DNA of 64,000 bases from Actinomadura sp. NBRC 104412. GTDB taxonomy: Bacteria > Actinomycetota > Actinomycetes > Streptosporangiales > Streptosporangiaceae. The notes under the pieces were generated by a model. The model was not told the DNA's origin. It saw only the letters and a program-made list of their open reading frames with translations, and searched no databases. The stretch lies in contig NZ_BSTM01000018.1 of NCBI RefSeq assembly GCF_030269515.1, positions 62,001-126,000 on the forward strand, read 5' to 3'. Both the position numbers and the translations under genes were made by a program. Positions 49,830 through 58,487 of the stretch are shown here, piece after piece. Every line of letters begins with the position of its first letter. The first letter of the stretch is position 1.

Positions 49830-51452
49830 CTACACGTCCTTCCATTCGTCGTTCTCGTACTCGACCAGGCGGGGATGGACGAGGGTGTTGACGCCGACGT
49901 CGGTGCGGCGGAGGTCCTTGGCGAACGTGGCGGACGCGCGGAGCACCTCGGCGTCCAGGAAGCGCAGGCCGGAGGGCGGCGAGGCCGCGAGGCCCAGCGT
50001 GGGCGGTGCCGCGGACGACGAGGCCAGAACGTAGCCCCAGTCGCCGAAGCTGGGCACGTCCACGTGGTACGGGACGGTGGACAGCCCGGCCGCGCGGATC
50101 GTCCTCTCGATGCACCAGAACGAGCGCGGCGCGAAGAACGGGGAGCCGGACTGGACGACCATCCGCCCGCCCGGAGCCAGCGCGCGCCGGGCCAGGCCGT
50201 AGAACTCCACCGAGTACAGCTTCGCGGTGGCCACGTCGTCCGGGTCCGGCATGTCCACGATGATCGAGTCGTAGCGGCGCGGCGCCGAGCGCAGCCAGGA
50301 GAAGGCGTCGGCGGTGACGACACGGACCCGCGGGTCGTCGAAGGCGTGCCGGTTGAGGGCGGCGATCTCCTTGTGGGTGCGGGCCAGCCGGATCATCTCC
50401 GGGTCCAGCTCGACCAGGGTCGCGCTGCGCACGTCCGGGTAGCGCAGCACCTCGCGCAGCGCCAGGCCGTCCCCGCCTCCGAGGATCAGCACGTCCCCGC
50501 GCGCCCCCGCCAGCGCCGGGTGGACGAGCGACTCGTGGTAGCGGTACTCGTCCACCGAGGAGAACTGGAGGTCGCCGTTCAGGAACAGGCGCAGGTCGGT
50601 GCGGCCGGACAGCGTCACCTTCCGGGTCACCACGATCTCCTGGTACGGGGTGCGCTCGGCCAGCGTGATCGGGTCCTGGTAGAGCGCCTGGCGGGCGGAG
50701 ACCTCGAAGTCGCCGGCGAGCGCGTAGGTGCCGCCCAGGACCGCCAGCACCGCGGCCATCCCCGCCCACAGCGCGGCCCTGGCGCGGTTGCCGATCTGCC
50801 GCCGGAACAGCCACAGCACGACGGCGATGCCCGCGACGGCGTTCACCGCGCCCACCAGCAGCGCGCCCCTGATGTGCCCGAACAGCGGCAGCAGGAAGAA
50901 CGGGAAGGCCAGCCCGCCGATCAGCGCGCCCACGTAGTCGGCGGCGAACAGGTCGGCGACCGCGCTGCCCGCGTCCTGCCGCCGGATCCGCTGCAGGAGC
51001 GTCATCAGCAGCGGGATCTCCGCGCCGATCAGCGCGCCGACCGCGAACGCCACCACCACCAGCGCGGGCACGTACAGGTTCAGCCAGGCGAACGCCGCGT
51101 ACAGAGTTAGCACCGACAGCCCGCCCAGCAGCGCCAGCGCGCCCTCCACCACGGCGAACGCGGCGACCGGGAACCGCTGCAGCGGCTTGGCGGCCAGCGA
51201 CCCGACCCCCATCGCGAACACCATCACCGACAGCACGATCGACGCCTGCGTGACCGAGTTGCCGATCAGGTAGCTGCCCAGCGCCACCAGCGCGAGCTCG
51301 TACACCAGGCCGCAGGCGGCGCAGGTGAACACGGCGGCCAGCACGAGCGCGCGGGCCGCGCGGGCGGGCAGCCGCAGCGCTTCCGCACCGTCGGGGCGCT
51401 CCTCCCCGTCCGGCGCGGAGGCCGCGCCGGACGGGACCTGGGTTTCTGTCAT
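49830..51452 (-). CDS. Membrane-bound spermidine-synthase-like aminopropyltransferase
   Basis: A 540-residue protein. About seven membrane segments fill the first 250 residues (ALVLAAVFTCAACGLVYELALVALG and others). The C-terminal domain is a spermidine-synthase/AdoMet fold: RLFLNGDLQFSSVDEYRYHE, ILGGGDGLALREVL, TLVELDPEMIRLAR, and VDMPDPDDVATAKLYS. The Asp of the usual D-x-x-D/P-x-x catalytic site is present in VDMPDP. It is the last gene of a six-gene operon with DUF350, DUF4247, DUF2617 and DUF4178 proteins. The polyamine substrate is unknown. Confidence 0.85.
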   Translation of the reverse strand: MTETQVPSGAASAPDGEERPDGAEALRLPARAARALVLAAVFTCAACGLVYELALVALGSYLIGNSVTQASIVLSVMVFAMGVGSLAAKPLQRFPVAAFAVVEGALALLGGLSVLTLYAAFAWLNLYVPALVVVAFAVGALIGAEIPLLMTLLQRIRRQDAGSAVADLFAADYVGALIGGLAFPFFLLPLFGHIRGALLVGAVNAVAGIAVVLWLFRRQIGNRARAALWAGMAAVLAVLGGTYALAGDFEVSARQALYQDPITLAERTPYQEIVVTRKVTLSGRTDLRLFLNGDLQFSSVDEYRYHESLVHPALAGARGDVLILGGGDGLALREVLRYPDVRSATLVELDPEMIRLARTHKEIAALNRHAFDDPRVRVVTADAFSWLRSAPRRYDSIIVDMPDPDDVATAKLYSVEFYGLARRALAPGGRMVVQSGSPFFAPRSFWCIERTIRAAGLSTVPYHVDVPSFGDWGYVLASSSAAPPTLGLAASPPSGLRFLDAEVLRASATFAKDLRRTDVGVNTLVHPRLVEYENDEWKDV

Positions 51453-51484
51453 GGGGACCTCCCCGAGACGGTCCCGAGACGCGC

Positions 51485-51913
51485 TCAGGAGATGGCGGCG
51501 GCGACGATCGCGGCGGTGCCGAGGTCGGTCGCGGCCACCACCCAGCACGAGGGGTGCAGTTCGGCCGCGTCGACCACGGTCGCGCCGAGCCTGCCCGGCG
51601 TGAGCAGGTCCAGCAGGTAGAACGCGACGAGCGTCAGCAGGATGCCGAGCACACCGTAGACCACCGTGCTCAGCACCCCGGCGGCCAGGTCGTCCTCGCT
51701 GGCGGCGATGGCGGTGGTGACGATCGCGCCCACGCCCAGCAGCTTGGCGGCCAGGATCAGCGCCGCGCCGCGGTTGCGGTCGGTCCAGATCTGCCGGCCC
51801 AGGCTGCCCGGCGTGGTCAGCTCGACCACCAGGTAGCCCAGGGCCATCAGGCCGATGCCGACCACGCCATAGGCCAGCGCGGCACCGCTCTCCTGGAGGA
51901 TGTCTTCGATCAT
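51485..51913 (-). CDS. DUF350 membrane protein
   Basis: A 142-residue protein with four membrane segments arranged as two related pairs (ALAYGVVGIGLMALGYLVVELTTPG; VLSTVVYGVLGILLTLVAFYLLDLLTPG), the DUF350 duplication. The TPG turn after segments one and three is conserved. E. coli YjfL is in the same family. It overlaps the preceding gene by four bases and lies 32 bases before the spermidine-synthase-like gene. The association of DUF350 with aminopropyltransferase-like genes recurs in bacteria and suggests a polyamine-linked membrane function. Confidence 0.9.
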   Translation of the reverse strand: MIEDILQESGAALAYGVVGIGLMALGYLVVELTTPGSLGRQIWTDRNRGAALILAAKLLGVGAIVTTAIAASEDDLAAGVLSTVVYGVLGILLTLVAFYLLDLLTPGRLGATVVDAAELHPSCWVVAATDLGTAAIVAAAIS

Positions 51914-52830
51914 GAGGTGGTGCTCCTCCGCTTCCGTACGGCGGCGACGGCGATCCAGACGACCCCGCCCGCGATCAACACGATCCCGACACCTGTGAAG
52001 ATCGGGCGGGCCAGGCTGGACCGCGGCAGCGTGTCACCCGGTGGAGCGCCCTGCGCCGTGCCCTCCGCGCCGGGCGCCACGGGCGGGGGCGGCGCCAGGC
52101 CCTCCTCCGCGACCATCAGCGGCAGCGCGGAGATCGCGTCCGCGAGCCTGGCGATGGCGTGGGGCCCGAAGAAGTTGTCGTAGTCGTCGTCCGGACCGGA
52201 GCGGGTGCTCTGCCCGAGCGCGTCCACGTAGACGGAGGACAGGTTGTATCTGTTCAGTTCGAGGTCGGAGCTGGTGTCCACGCTGAGGTACCCGTTGCTC
52301 CAGTACTGGCCGGTCCGGTCGTAGGTGTAGTCGGCGGTCAGCACCACCCACTTCGGGCACTGCTGGGGACGCTGGCGCGGGTCGATCCCGACGCCCAGAT
52401 TGGAGCCGTACTCGACGCCGGGGTCGTTCAGCTCCTCCAGCTCCGTCTCGATCATCTCGCGCTCGATGACCGACGGGCCGGTCTCCGTGGGCGCCGGACT
52501 GGACGGCCGTGTCGGCATGGGTGCCGGGGTGCCGCTGTAGGAGGGGGTGACCTTGGGGATCGCGCGGGTGCGTCCCGACTCGATCACCCAGCCGTAGCAG
52601 ACCCCCTGCGCGGCCGAGGCGGCGGACAGCCGTTCGACCAGTCGTCCCGCGTCCCGCGGGCCGAACACCGGGGCGGTCTCCACGCTCTCGTCGGTGCCGT
52701 CGATGAGGCCCTCGCTCCACATGGACCACAGGATCGGCACGACGACGACCAGCAGGACGAGGACGGCGATGATGGAGCAGCCGAGCACGCCGCCCTTACC
52801 GGACTTCTTCTCCCCGCCGCCGGTGCTCAC
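51910..52830 (-). CDS. Two-span membrane protein of the DUF350 operon
   Basis: A 306-residue protein with an N-terminal span (GVLGCSIIAVLVLLVVVVPIL) and a C-terminal span (PIFTGVGIVLIAGGVVWIAVAAV). The loop of about 230 residues outside the membrane begins with SVETAPVFGPRDAGRLVERLSAA and includes a conserved-looking ADYTYDRTGQYWSNGYLSVD. Two cysteines (VCYGW and QQCPKW) could form a disulphide. The family is unknown to me. It overlaps genes on both sides by four bases, so the operon is tightly coupled. Confidence 0.75.
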   Translation of the reverse strand: MSTGGGEKKSGKGGVLGCSIIAVLVLLVVVVPILWSMWSEGLIDGTDESVETAPVFGPRDAGRLVERLSAASAAQGVCYGWVIESGRTRAIPKVTPSYSGTPAPMPTRPSSPAPTETGPSVIEREMIETELEELNDPGVEYGSNLGVGIDPRQRPQQCPKWVVLTADYTYDRTGQYWSNGYLSVDTSSDLELNRYNLSSVYVDALGQSTRSGPDDDYDNFFGPHAIARLADAISALPLMVAEEGLAPPPPVAPGAEGTAQGAPPGDTLPRSSLARPIFTGVGIVLIAGGVVWIAVAAVRKRRSTTS

Positions 52831-53282
52831 TTGCCCTCCCCTGGTCCGCCGCCGCGGAAGGAGGACGCCCGCCCGCCTGGGCCGCCCCAGGCGCCACCGA
52901 CCGAGGAGTGGTAGCGGGCGTAGCCGCGGTCCGGGTCGTCGACGGTGATGCGTGAGCCGCGCCCGCTCGGCAGGATCGCGACCACCGCGTTGTGGTAGCG
53001 GAGGAAGATCCCGCCGGGTGTGTAGACGCGGTGCTCGGTCTTGAACCTGCTGGTGATCCGCGACGCCACACGCAGCGGCGGGTCCTGGGCTTGGTAGGTG
53101 CCGGGCGCCACACGGGTGTAGTTCTGCGGAATCCAGCCGCGCGGCGACGTCCGCCCGGCGAACAGGGCGAGCAGCAGCACGGTCACGCCGAGCCCGACCA
53201 GCAGCATGGAGCCGATCGCGGGCCCCTTGAGGCCGCGCTCCCTTCCCTGCCCCGCGCCGGGCCTCGGCTTGGGCGGGCTCAT
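52827..53282 (-). CDS. DUF4247 family protein
   Basis: A 151-residue protein with a single N-terminal span (GSMLLVGLGVTVLLLALFAG) and an extracytoplasmic DUF4247-like domain (ARVASRITSRF-type helix seen as PLRVASRITSRFKTEH, then FLRYHNAVVAILPSG and DDPDRGYARYHSSV). The C-terminus is Gly/Ser-rich (SSFRGGGPGEGK), often seen in cell-surface proteins of this group. ATG 53282 overlaps the end of the DUF2617 gene by four bases. The function is unknown; the family occurs together with DUF350 and DUF4178. Confidence 0.85.
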   Translation of the reverse strand: MSPPKPRPGAGQGRERGLKGPAIGSMLLVGLGVTVLLLALFAGRTSPRGWIPQNYTRVAPGTYQAQDPPLRVASRITSRFKTEHRVYTPGGIFLRYHNAVVAILPSGRGSRITVDDPDRGYARYHSSVGGAWGGPGGRASSFRGGGPGEGK

Positions 53283-53854
53283 CGCGCGCTCACCAACCGG
53301 CTCCGTGTCATGACGATCTCCTGGGTCTGGGGGTAGGCGTGCCAGGTCCGCCACCCGGCCCGCAGCGCGCGCCCGCCGGCGGGGACCGGGTGGTCCAGAG
53401 GTTCGAGGGACGGGCCGGGGAGCTCCGGCCCGCCGTCGCCCGCCGGGTCGAGGACCAGGGCGGTGACGGCGTACGGGGAGCCCGGGAACGTCCCGGTCAG
53501 GGCGTCGTCGCGTCCCGAGAGCAGGTCGCGCAGGTCGTCCACCGCCCGGCGGAACCCGGCGGCGTCGTGCGCCGCCGTGACGGAGGCGAAGTCGTACGCC
53601 CAGCCGCCGGCCGTCCCGCGGAACCGGCCGGGCACAGGCTCGCGCTCGCCGGGCAGGCAGGCCACGGTCTCGCTGAACGTCCCGGCGAGCACCTGGTGGG
53701 ACGCGCCGAGCAGGCGCAGCTCGACGTGGACGCCGCCGCCGTCCGGTGCCTCCAGGGCGAGGACGGCCAGCGCGTCCAGGCGGGGCAGGCCGAGCGCGAA
53801 CGACAGCGCCGCCGCGCTGGTGTCGGCGTAGGGGGTGTCGAGAGTCGTGCGCAA
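53279..53854 (-). CDS. DUF2617 family protein
   Basis: A 191-residue soluble protein with the DUF2617 pattern: PYADTSAAALSFALGLPRLDAL, LRLLGASHQVLAG, and a C-terminal WRTWHAYPQTQEIVMTRS. It has no signal or membrane segment. The start is a TTG at 53854 within a tightly packed operon; the upstream DUF4178 stop is 10 bases away. DUF2617 proteins are found next to DUF4178 and DUF350 in actinobacteria. No active-site motif is evident. Confidence 0.87.
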   Translation of the reverse strand: MRTTLDTPYADTSAAALSFALGLPRLDALAVLALEAPDGGGVHVELRLLGASHQVLAGTFSETVACLPGEREPVPGRFRGTAGGWAYDFASVTAAHDAAGFRRAVDDLRDLLSGRDDALTGTFPGSPYAVTALVLDPAGDGGPELPGPSLEPLDHPVPAGGRALRAGWRTWHAYPQTQEIVMTRSRLVSAR

Positions 53855-53864
53855 GGGCCGGCCC

Positions 53865-54473
53865 TCAGCTCCCGCTTCCCGGGTAGATCGTCAGGGTGCC
53901 GTTCGGGACGCGCTCGCCCGTGCCCGCCTCCCACGCGCCGCCGCCGTACCGCTCGAACGACAGGTACCGGCCGCCCGGCCCCTCGTAGTCGACGTACTCG
54001 ACCCGGCCCTTCTCCCCGAGACCCGTGGTGCCCTCGCTGGCGTAGTCGGCGGTGCCGTGCTCCTCGCGCCGGTACTCCACGCCGTCCACGGTCAGCGTCC
54101 TCTTGTCGGGGACGAGGTCGCCGACGTCGAGCTCGGTCCACCAGACGACCTCCAGGTCGGGATCCTCCTCGACGGAGATCCAGACCTTGGTGCCCTCGAT
54201 GGTGTCGGCGTCCAGAAGGTGCTCGCTCCAGGTGAAGCCGCCCTCGCGCAGCCGCACCGAGCCGCGCACGAAGTAGCGCACGCCGAGGTACTCGACCATG
54301 TCGCCCGCCTTGATCGTCCGCGGGTCGCCGGCGGCCTGGTCCTCGGCCGCGAACGGGTCGCGCGGCGTTCCCGCTGTGCCGGACGGGGGACGGCGCCGCG
54401 CCAGCAGGACGATGATGACGGCCAGGGCGCACAGGATGAGCGCCAACAGGATGGCGATCACTGGCCCGGCCAC
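53865..54473 (-). CDS. DUF4178 domain membrane-anchored protein
   Basis: A 202-residue protein starting at GTG 54473, which has GGAGG five bases before it and begins with a membrane anchor (VAGPVIAILLALILCALAVIIVLLA). The cytoplasmic part is a DUF4178 domain (IKAGDMVEYLGVRYFVRGSV, WSEHLLD, WWTELDVGDLVPD, TTGLGEKGRVEYVDY). It is the first gene of the operon. DUF4178 genes are known to be associated with polyamine- and amidoligase-type modification systems, which fits the spermidine-synthase-like gene at the end. Confidence 0.87.
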   Translation of the reverse strand: MAGPVIAILLALILCALAVIIVLLARRRPPSGTAGTPRDPFAAEDQAAGDPRTIKAGDMVEYLGVRYFVRGSVRLREGGFTWSEHLLDADTIEGTKVWISVEEDPDLEVVWWTELDVGDLVPDKRTLTVDGVEYRREEHGTADYASEGTTGLGEKGRVEYVDYEGPGGRYLSFERYGGGAWEAGTGERVPNGTLTIYPGSGS

Positions 54474-54651
54474 GGGCACCTCCACAGGGGAAAGGCGAAC
54501 AACGCGCCGGATTGTATCGGGGGCCGGCCCTACAAGATTGACCATCCGGCCATGTACGGCCATACACGGCCATCAACCGACACATCGGTTTCACCGATTT
54601 TCGCCGGTTTTGGATGCCAGCCAACTGATCATCTCGGCTCGCACCCGTCCA

Positions 54652-54681
54652 TTGACAGCGTTTCCGGTCGCCGGTTAGCGT
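54652..54681 (+). promoter_or_regulatory. Sigma-70-type promoter of the kdgK-uxuB fusion gene
   Basis: TTGACA (54652-54657) and TAGCGT (54676-54681) are separated by 18 bases. The -35 is a perfect match, unusual in this window. The predicted start is near 54688, just before the palindrome. Confidence 0.65.
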
Positions 54682-54697
54682 CCCAGTGTTCAATTAT

Positions 54698-54709
54698 ACG
54701 ATATATCGT
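54698..54709. promoter_or_regulatory. Operator-like palindrome ACGATATATCGT
   Basis: A perfect 12-base palindrome in an AT-rich stretch, about 10 bases after the predicted transcription start and 14 bases before the ATG. Its form resembles GntR-family operators of sugar-acid genes. The regulator is not in the window. Confidence 0.55.
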
Positions 54710-54722
54710 TTCACTACATGGA

Positions 54723-57194
54723 ATGCCTATGACGCGGCGCCCGTACGACGTGATCGCGATCGGGGAGGTGCTGGTCGAGCTGCGCTCGGAGGCGCCGCTG
54801 CGGCGGGCACGGCACGGCACCGCGCTGCGCCTGTCGTTCTCCGGCGACGCGCTCAACGCCGCCGCCGCGTCGGCCGCCGCCGGCGCGCGGACCGCGCTGC
54901 TCACCGCCGTCGGCGACGACGAGCTCGGCGCCCCGCTGCTCGAGCACGTGCGCGCGCTGGACGTGGACACCTCGCTCGTGTGGCGCGCCGCGCGTCCCAA
55001 CGGCGCGTACCTGCTGTCGCCCGACATGGACGCGGACGGCGAGCGCGAGTTCGTCTACTGGCGCACCGGCAGCGCGGCCTCCACCCTGTCCCCCGGCGAC
55101 ATCGAACGGCTCTCCGGCGCGCTGTCCTCGGCGACGGCGCTCGTGGTCACCGGGATCACTCCCGCGCTCTCCCCGTCCGCGCGGGACGCCACGCTGGCCG
55201 CCGCGCGCCTCGTCCACTCCGCGGGCGGCCATGTCACCTACGACCCGAACTTCCGGGGACGGCTGACGACGGCCGCCGAGGCACGGGACGTCCTCGCGGC
55301 GATCGCCCCGTACACGGCACTGCTCACGCCCTCCAGCCCCGCCGAGACCCAGGCGCTCCTGGGCACGGCCGACCCGTGGAAGGCCGCGACCCGCGCGCTC
55401 GACCTCGGCGCGGACGCGGTCGCGGTGACCTCCGGCGCCGAATCCGTCCTCCTGTGCGACGGCAAGCGCTGGTGGACGGCGCCCATCCCGCCCAACCCGG
55501 GCCAGGTGGACACGACAGGCGCCGGGGACTGCTTCGCCGGAACCGTCACCGCCCGGCTCGCGCTCGGCGACGACCTGGGCCGGGCGGTGGCGCGCGGGAT
55601 CGCGGCGGCGTCCCTCTCGGTGTCGGGCCGCGGAGGCACCGGCCATATCCCCTCCTTCGCCGCGACCGCGGAACTGGCCACGCGTCACGTGCGTCTCCGT
55701 CCCGCCGGACCGCCGTCCCTCCCCCGGCTTTCGAGCGCCACGTTTGCGGCGGCGAGGCGTCCCGAACGGCACCGGCCACCGGAACCGGGGATCGTCCACC
55801 TGGGACTGGGCAACTTCCACCGTGCCCACCAGGCCGTCTACACCGCCGCCGCACTGGCCGAAGAGGACGGGCCTTGGGGGATCGTCGGCGCCGCGCACCG
55901 TTCACGCGAGGTGGTGTCGGCGATGGCCGCGCAGGACCTGCTCTACTCGGTGGTCCAGATCTGGCCCGGCGGCGCGCAGGTGGAGGTGCCGGCCGTGCAC
56001 ACGGAGGTGCTGGTCGCCGCCGACGAGCCCGCCGCGCTGGTCGAACGGATCGCGGCGCCGTCCACCCGCGTCGTGACGCTGACCGTCACCGAACGCGGCT
56101 ACACCTGCGCCCGCGCGTCGAGCGGCCTCGACCTGGACTCGCCGCTCGTCCGCCACGACCTCGCCGAACCGGACGCGCCGCGCACCCCGATCGGCCAGAT
56201 CGTGGCGGGCCTGCGCGCACGCGCCCGCGCGGGCGGGCCGCCGATCAGCGTGGTGAGCTGCGACAACCTCGGCGGCAACGGCGAGCTCACGCGGCGGCTC
56301 GTGCGCGAGTTCGCCGCCCACCTCCCCGGCGGCGACGACCTCCTGGACTGGATCGGCGCGAACGCGGCCTTCCCGTCCACCATGGTCGACCGGATCGTGC
56401 CCGCCACCACGGACCGCCACCGCGCGCTGGCCTCCGCCCGGCTCGGGCTGGACGACCGCGCGCCCGTGCCCGCCGAGCCGTTCAGCATGTGGGTCCTGGA
56501 GGACGCCTTCGCCGCGGGACGCCCGCGCTGGGAGGCGGGCGGCGCCATCTTCACCGCGGACGTGGCCGGCTACGAGCTGCTGAAGCTGCGCCTGCTGAAC
56601 GGGACGCACTCGCTCATCGCGTACCTGGGGCTGCTGTCGGGCCGGCGCACGATCCCCGAGGCGGTGGCGTTGCCGTTCGTCGAATCGGCGGCGCGCTCGG
56701 TGCTGGCCGCCGACTACCTGCCGACGCTGACCGTCCCCGCGGAGATCGAGATCGGGGAGTATGTGGGGCGGCTGTTCGAGCGGTTCGCGAACTCCGCGCT
56801 CGGGCACCGCACCGCGCAGGTCGCCTCGGACGGCTCGCTGAAACTGCCGCAACGCCTCGTCCGCCCGGCGCTGGACCATCTCGGCTCCGGACGCATGCCG
56901 CACCACCTCGCGCTGACGGTCGCCGCGTACCTGCGCTGCCTGGCACCGCTGCCCGGCGACGACCTTCCCGCCGCCGTCCGCGACGTGCGCGACACCGCCC
57001 GCGACCGGCTGGGCCGGCTCGCCGCGACGGCGGCGGACGGCGCCGGCCTGGTACGGGACGCGCTGCTCAAGGAGCGGCTCCTGGGCGCCGAGCTGGGCGA
57101 GCACTCGGAGTTCGTGCGGCGGACGGCCGAGCTGTACGACGTGCTGCGCCGCCATGGCCCCGAGGCCGCCGTCCGCGAAGCGGGCCGGGGCTAG
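54723..57194 (+). CDS. Fusion of 2-keto-3-deoxygluconate kinase and fructuronate reductase-like dehydrogenase
   Basis: A single uninterrupted 823-residue frame. Residues 1-320 are a PfkB-family sugar kinase of the KdgK type (VIAIGEVLVELRSEAP, FSGDALNAAAASAAAGARTA, and the catalytic DTTGAGDCFAGT). From about 356 a mannitol-dehydrogenase-family domain begins (IVHLGLGNFHRAHQAVY) and includes the Lys-Asn-His catalytic region (LKLRLLNGTHSLIAYLG), typical of UxuB. Together they would reduce fructuronate to mannonate and phosphorylate KDG, steps one and three of glucuronate breakdown. UxuA, the intervening dehydratase, is not in the window. An ATG at 54729 is an alternative start. Confidence 0.88.
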   Translation: MPMTRRPYDVIAIGEVLVELRSEAPLRRARHGTALRLSFSGDALNAAAASAAAGARTALLTAVGDDELGAPLLEHVRALDVDTSLVWRAARPNGAYLLSPDMDADGEREFVYWRTGSAASTLSPGDIERLSGALSSATALVVTGITPALSPSARDATLAAARLVHSAGGHVTYDPNFRGRLTTAAEARDVLAAIAPYTALLTPSSPAETQALLGTADPWKAATRALDLGADAVAVTSGAESVLLCDGKRWWTAPIPPNPGQVDTTGAGDCFAGTVTARLALGDDLGRAVARGIAAASLSVSGRGGTGHIPSFAATAELATRHVRLRPAGPPSLPRLSSATFAAARRPERHRPPEPGIVHLGLGNFHRAHQAVYTAAALAEEDGPWGIVGAAHRSREVVSAMAAQDLLYSVVQIWPGGAQVEVPAVHTEVLVAADEPAALVERIAAPSTRVVTLTVTERGYTCARASSGLDLDSPLVRHDLAEPDAPRTPIGQIVAGLRARARAGGPPISVVSCDNLGGNGELTRRLVREFAAHLPGGDDLLDWIGANAAFPSTMVDRIVPATTDRHRALASARLGLDDRAPVPAEPFSMWVLEDAFAAGRPRWEAGGAIFTADVAGYELLKLRLLNGTHSLIAYLGLLSGRRTIPEAVALPFVESAARSVLAADYLPTLTVPAEIEIGEYVGRLFERFANSALGHRTAQVASDGSLKLPQRLVRPALDHLGSGRMPHHLALTVAAYLRCLAPLPGDDLPAAVRDVRDTARDRLGRLAATAADGAGLVRDALLKERLLGAELGEHSEFVRRTAELYDVLRRHGPEAAVREAGRG

Positions 57195-57220
57195 CGGCGC
57201 CTGCCCCCGGCCGGGTGCGC

Positions 57221-58351
57221 TCACAGCCGGGCGGCGCCGGCTTCCACCCGCTCGTCGGTCGCGGTGAAGGCGACCCTGACGTGGCGCGCGCCCGCGGGGC
57301 CGTAGAAGTCGCCCGGCCCGACGATGATGCCGAGGTCGGCCAGGTGCCCCACGGTGTCCCAGCACGGCTCGTCCCGCGTCACCCACAGGTACAGGCCGGC
57401 CTCGGAGTGGTCGACGCGGAAGCCGTGGCGCTCGAACGCGGCGCGCAGGACGTCCCGGCGGGCCCGGTACCGCTCGCGCTGCTCGTCGACATGCGCGTCG
57501 TCGGAGAACGCCGCGGTCATCGCCGCCTGCACCGGCGCGGGGACGATCATCCCGGCGTGCTTGCGGGTCTCCAGCATGCTTGTGATCAGCGCCGGGTCGC
57601 CGAGCACGACCCCGGCCCGGTACCCGGCCATGTTGGACCGTTTGGACAGCGAGTTCACCGCGAGCAGCCCCTCGTGCGACCCGTCGCAGACGTCCGGGTG
57701 CAGGATCGAGATCGGCGGATGGGCCGGGTCCCAGCCGAACTCCAGGTAGCACTCGTCGCTGACGACGACCGTGCCGCGCTCGCGCGCCCAGGCCACCACC
57801 TTGCGCAGATGCTCGGCGGGCAGCACCTTCCCCGTCGGGTTGGACGGCGAGTTCACCCAGACGATCTTCGGCCGGACGGGCCCGAGGGACAGCAGCCCGT
57901 CCCGCGCGACCGGCTCCGCGCCGGCCAGCCGGGCGCCCACGTCGTAGGTCGGATAGGCCAGCTCGGGGAACACCACGCGGTCACCGGGGCCCGCGCCCAG
58001 CAGGGTCGGCAGCCAGGCCACCAGCTCCTTGCTGCCGATCACCGGCAGCACCGCGTCCGGGTCCGCGCCGGTCACGCCGAGCCGCCGCCGCGCCCAGTCC
58101 GCCACCGCCTCGCGGAGCCGGGGCGTCCCGTAGGTCTGCGGGTAGCCCGGGGAGTCGGCGGCGGAGGCCAGCGCGTCCCGGACGAACCCGGGCGTCGGGT
58201 CGACCGGCGTCCCCACCGACAGGTCCACGACGCCACCGGGATGCCCGGCCGCCCGCCGCCGGTACGGCCGCAGCTTGTCCCATGGGAAGTCCGGCAGCGT
58301 CCGCAAGCCCACCTGTCCTGCCTCTCCGCGCACCTCGGGAACGGCGCTCAC
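57221..58351 (-). CDS. dapC: Succinyldiaminopimelate transaminase
   Basis: A 376-residue class I/II PLP aminotransferase of the DapC group. It has LSVGTPVDPTPGFV, YPQTYGTPRLREAVADW, the PLP-contact NSPSNPTGK, SDECYLEFGW and the PLP lysine in NSLSKRSNMAGYR. The enzyme makes N-succinyl-diaminopimelate from the keto precursor, between DapD and DapE. It lies directly downstream of a ferredoxin gene, the same order as fdxC-dapC in Mycobacterium (Rv1177-Rv1178). A strong hairpin lies between the two. Start GTG at 58351. Confidence 0.93.
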   Translation of the reverse strand: MSAVPEVRGEAGQVGLRTLPDFPWDKLRPYRRRAAGHPGGVVDLSVGTPVDPTPGFVRDALASAADSPGYPQTYGTPRLREAVADWARRRLGVTGADPDAVLPVIGSKELVAWLPTLLGAGPGDRVVFPELAYPTYDVGARLAGAEPVARDGLLSLGPVRPKIVWVNSPSNPTGKVLPAEHLRKVVAWARERGTVVVSDECYLEFGWDPAHPPISILHPDVCDGSHEGLLAVNSLSKRSNMAGYRAGVVLGDPALITSMLETRKHAGMIVPAPVQAAMTAAFSDDAHVDEQRERYRARRDVLRAAFERHGFRVDHSEAGLYLWVTRDEPCWDTVGHLADLGIIVGPGDFYGPAGARHVRVAFTATDERVEAGAARL

Positions 58352-58363
58352 AGCTCCTCACAG

Positions 58364-58409
58364 CCCTCAAGGCCGTGGCCTCGACGCAAGGAGACCACGG
58401 CCTTGAGGG
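58364..58409 (-). terminator. Hairpin between ferredoxin and dapC
   Basis: A perfect 15-pair stem (CCCTCAAGGCCGTGG and complement) around a 16-base loop, 79 bases after the ferredoxin stop. It should terminate the ferredoxin mRNA, at least in part, before dapC. Confidence 0.82.
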
Positions 58410-58487
58410 TACGCAACCCTTGTCTATCGGAAGTCCACGACGTCACACGGGAGGGCCGCGGGACGTCCGCTCCGGACCCCGGAGCGA

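Noticed and set aside
53835..54722. The 5' extension of the fusion-gene frame
   Set aside because: It runs antisense through the DUF4178 gene and shows no homology; the promoter and palindrome before 54723 support the shorter form.
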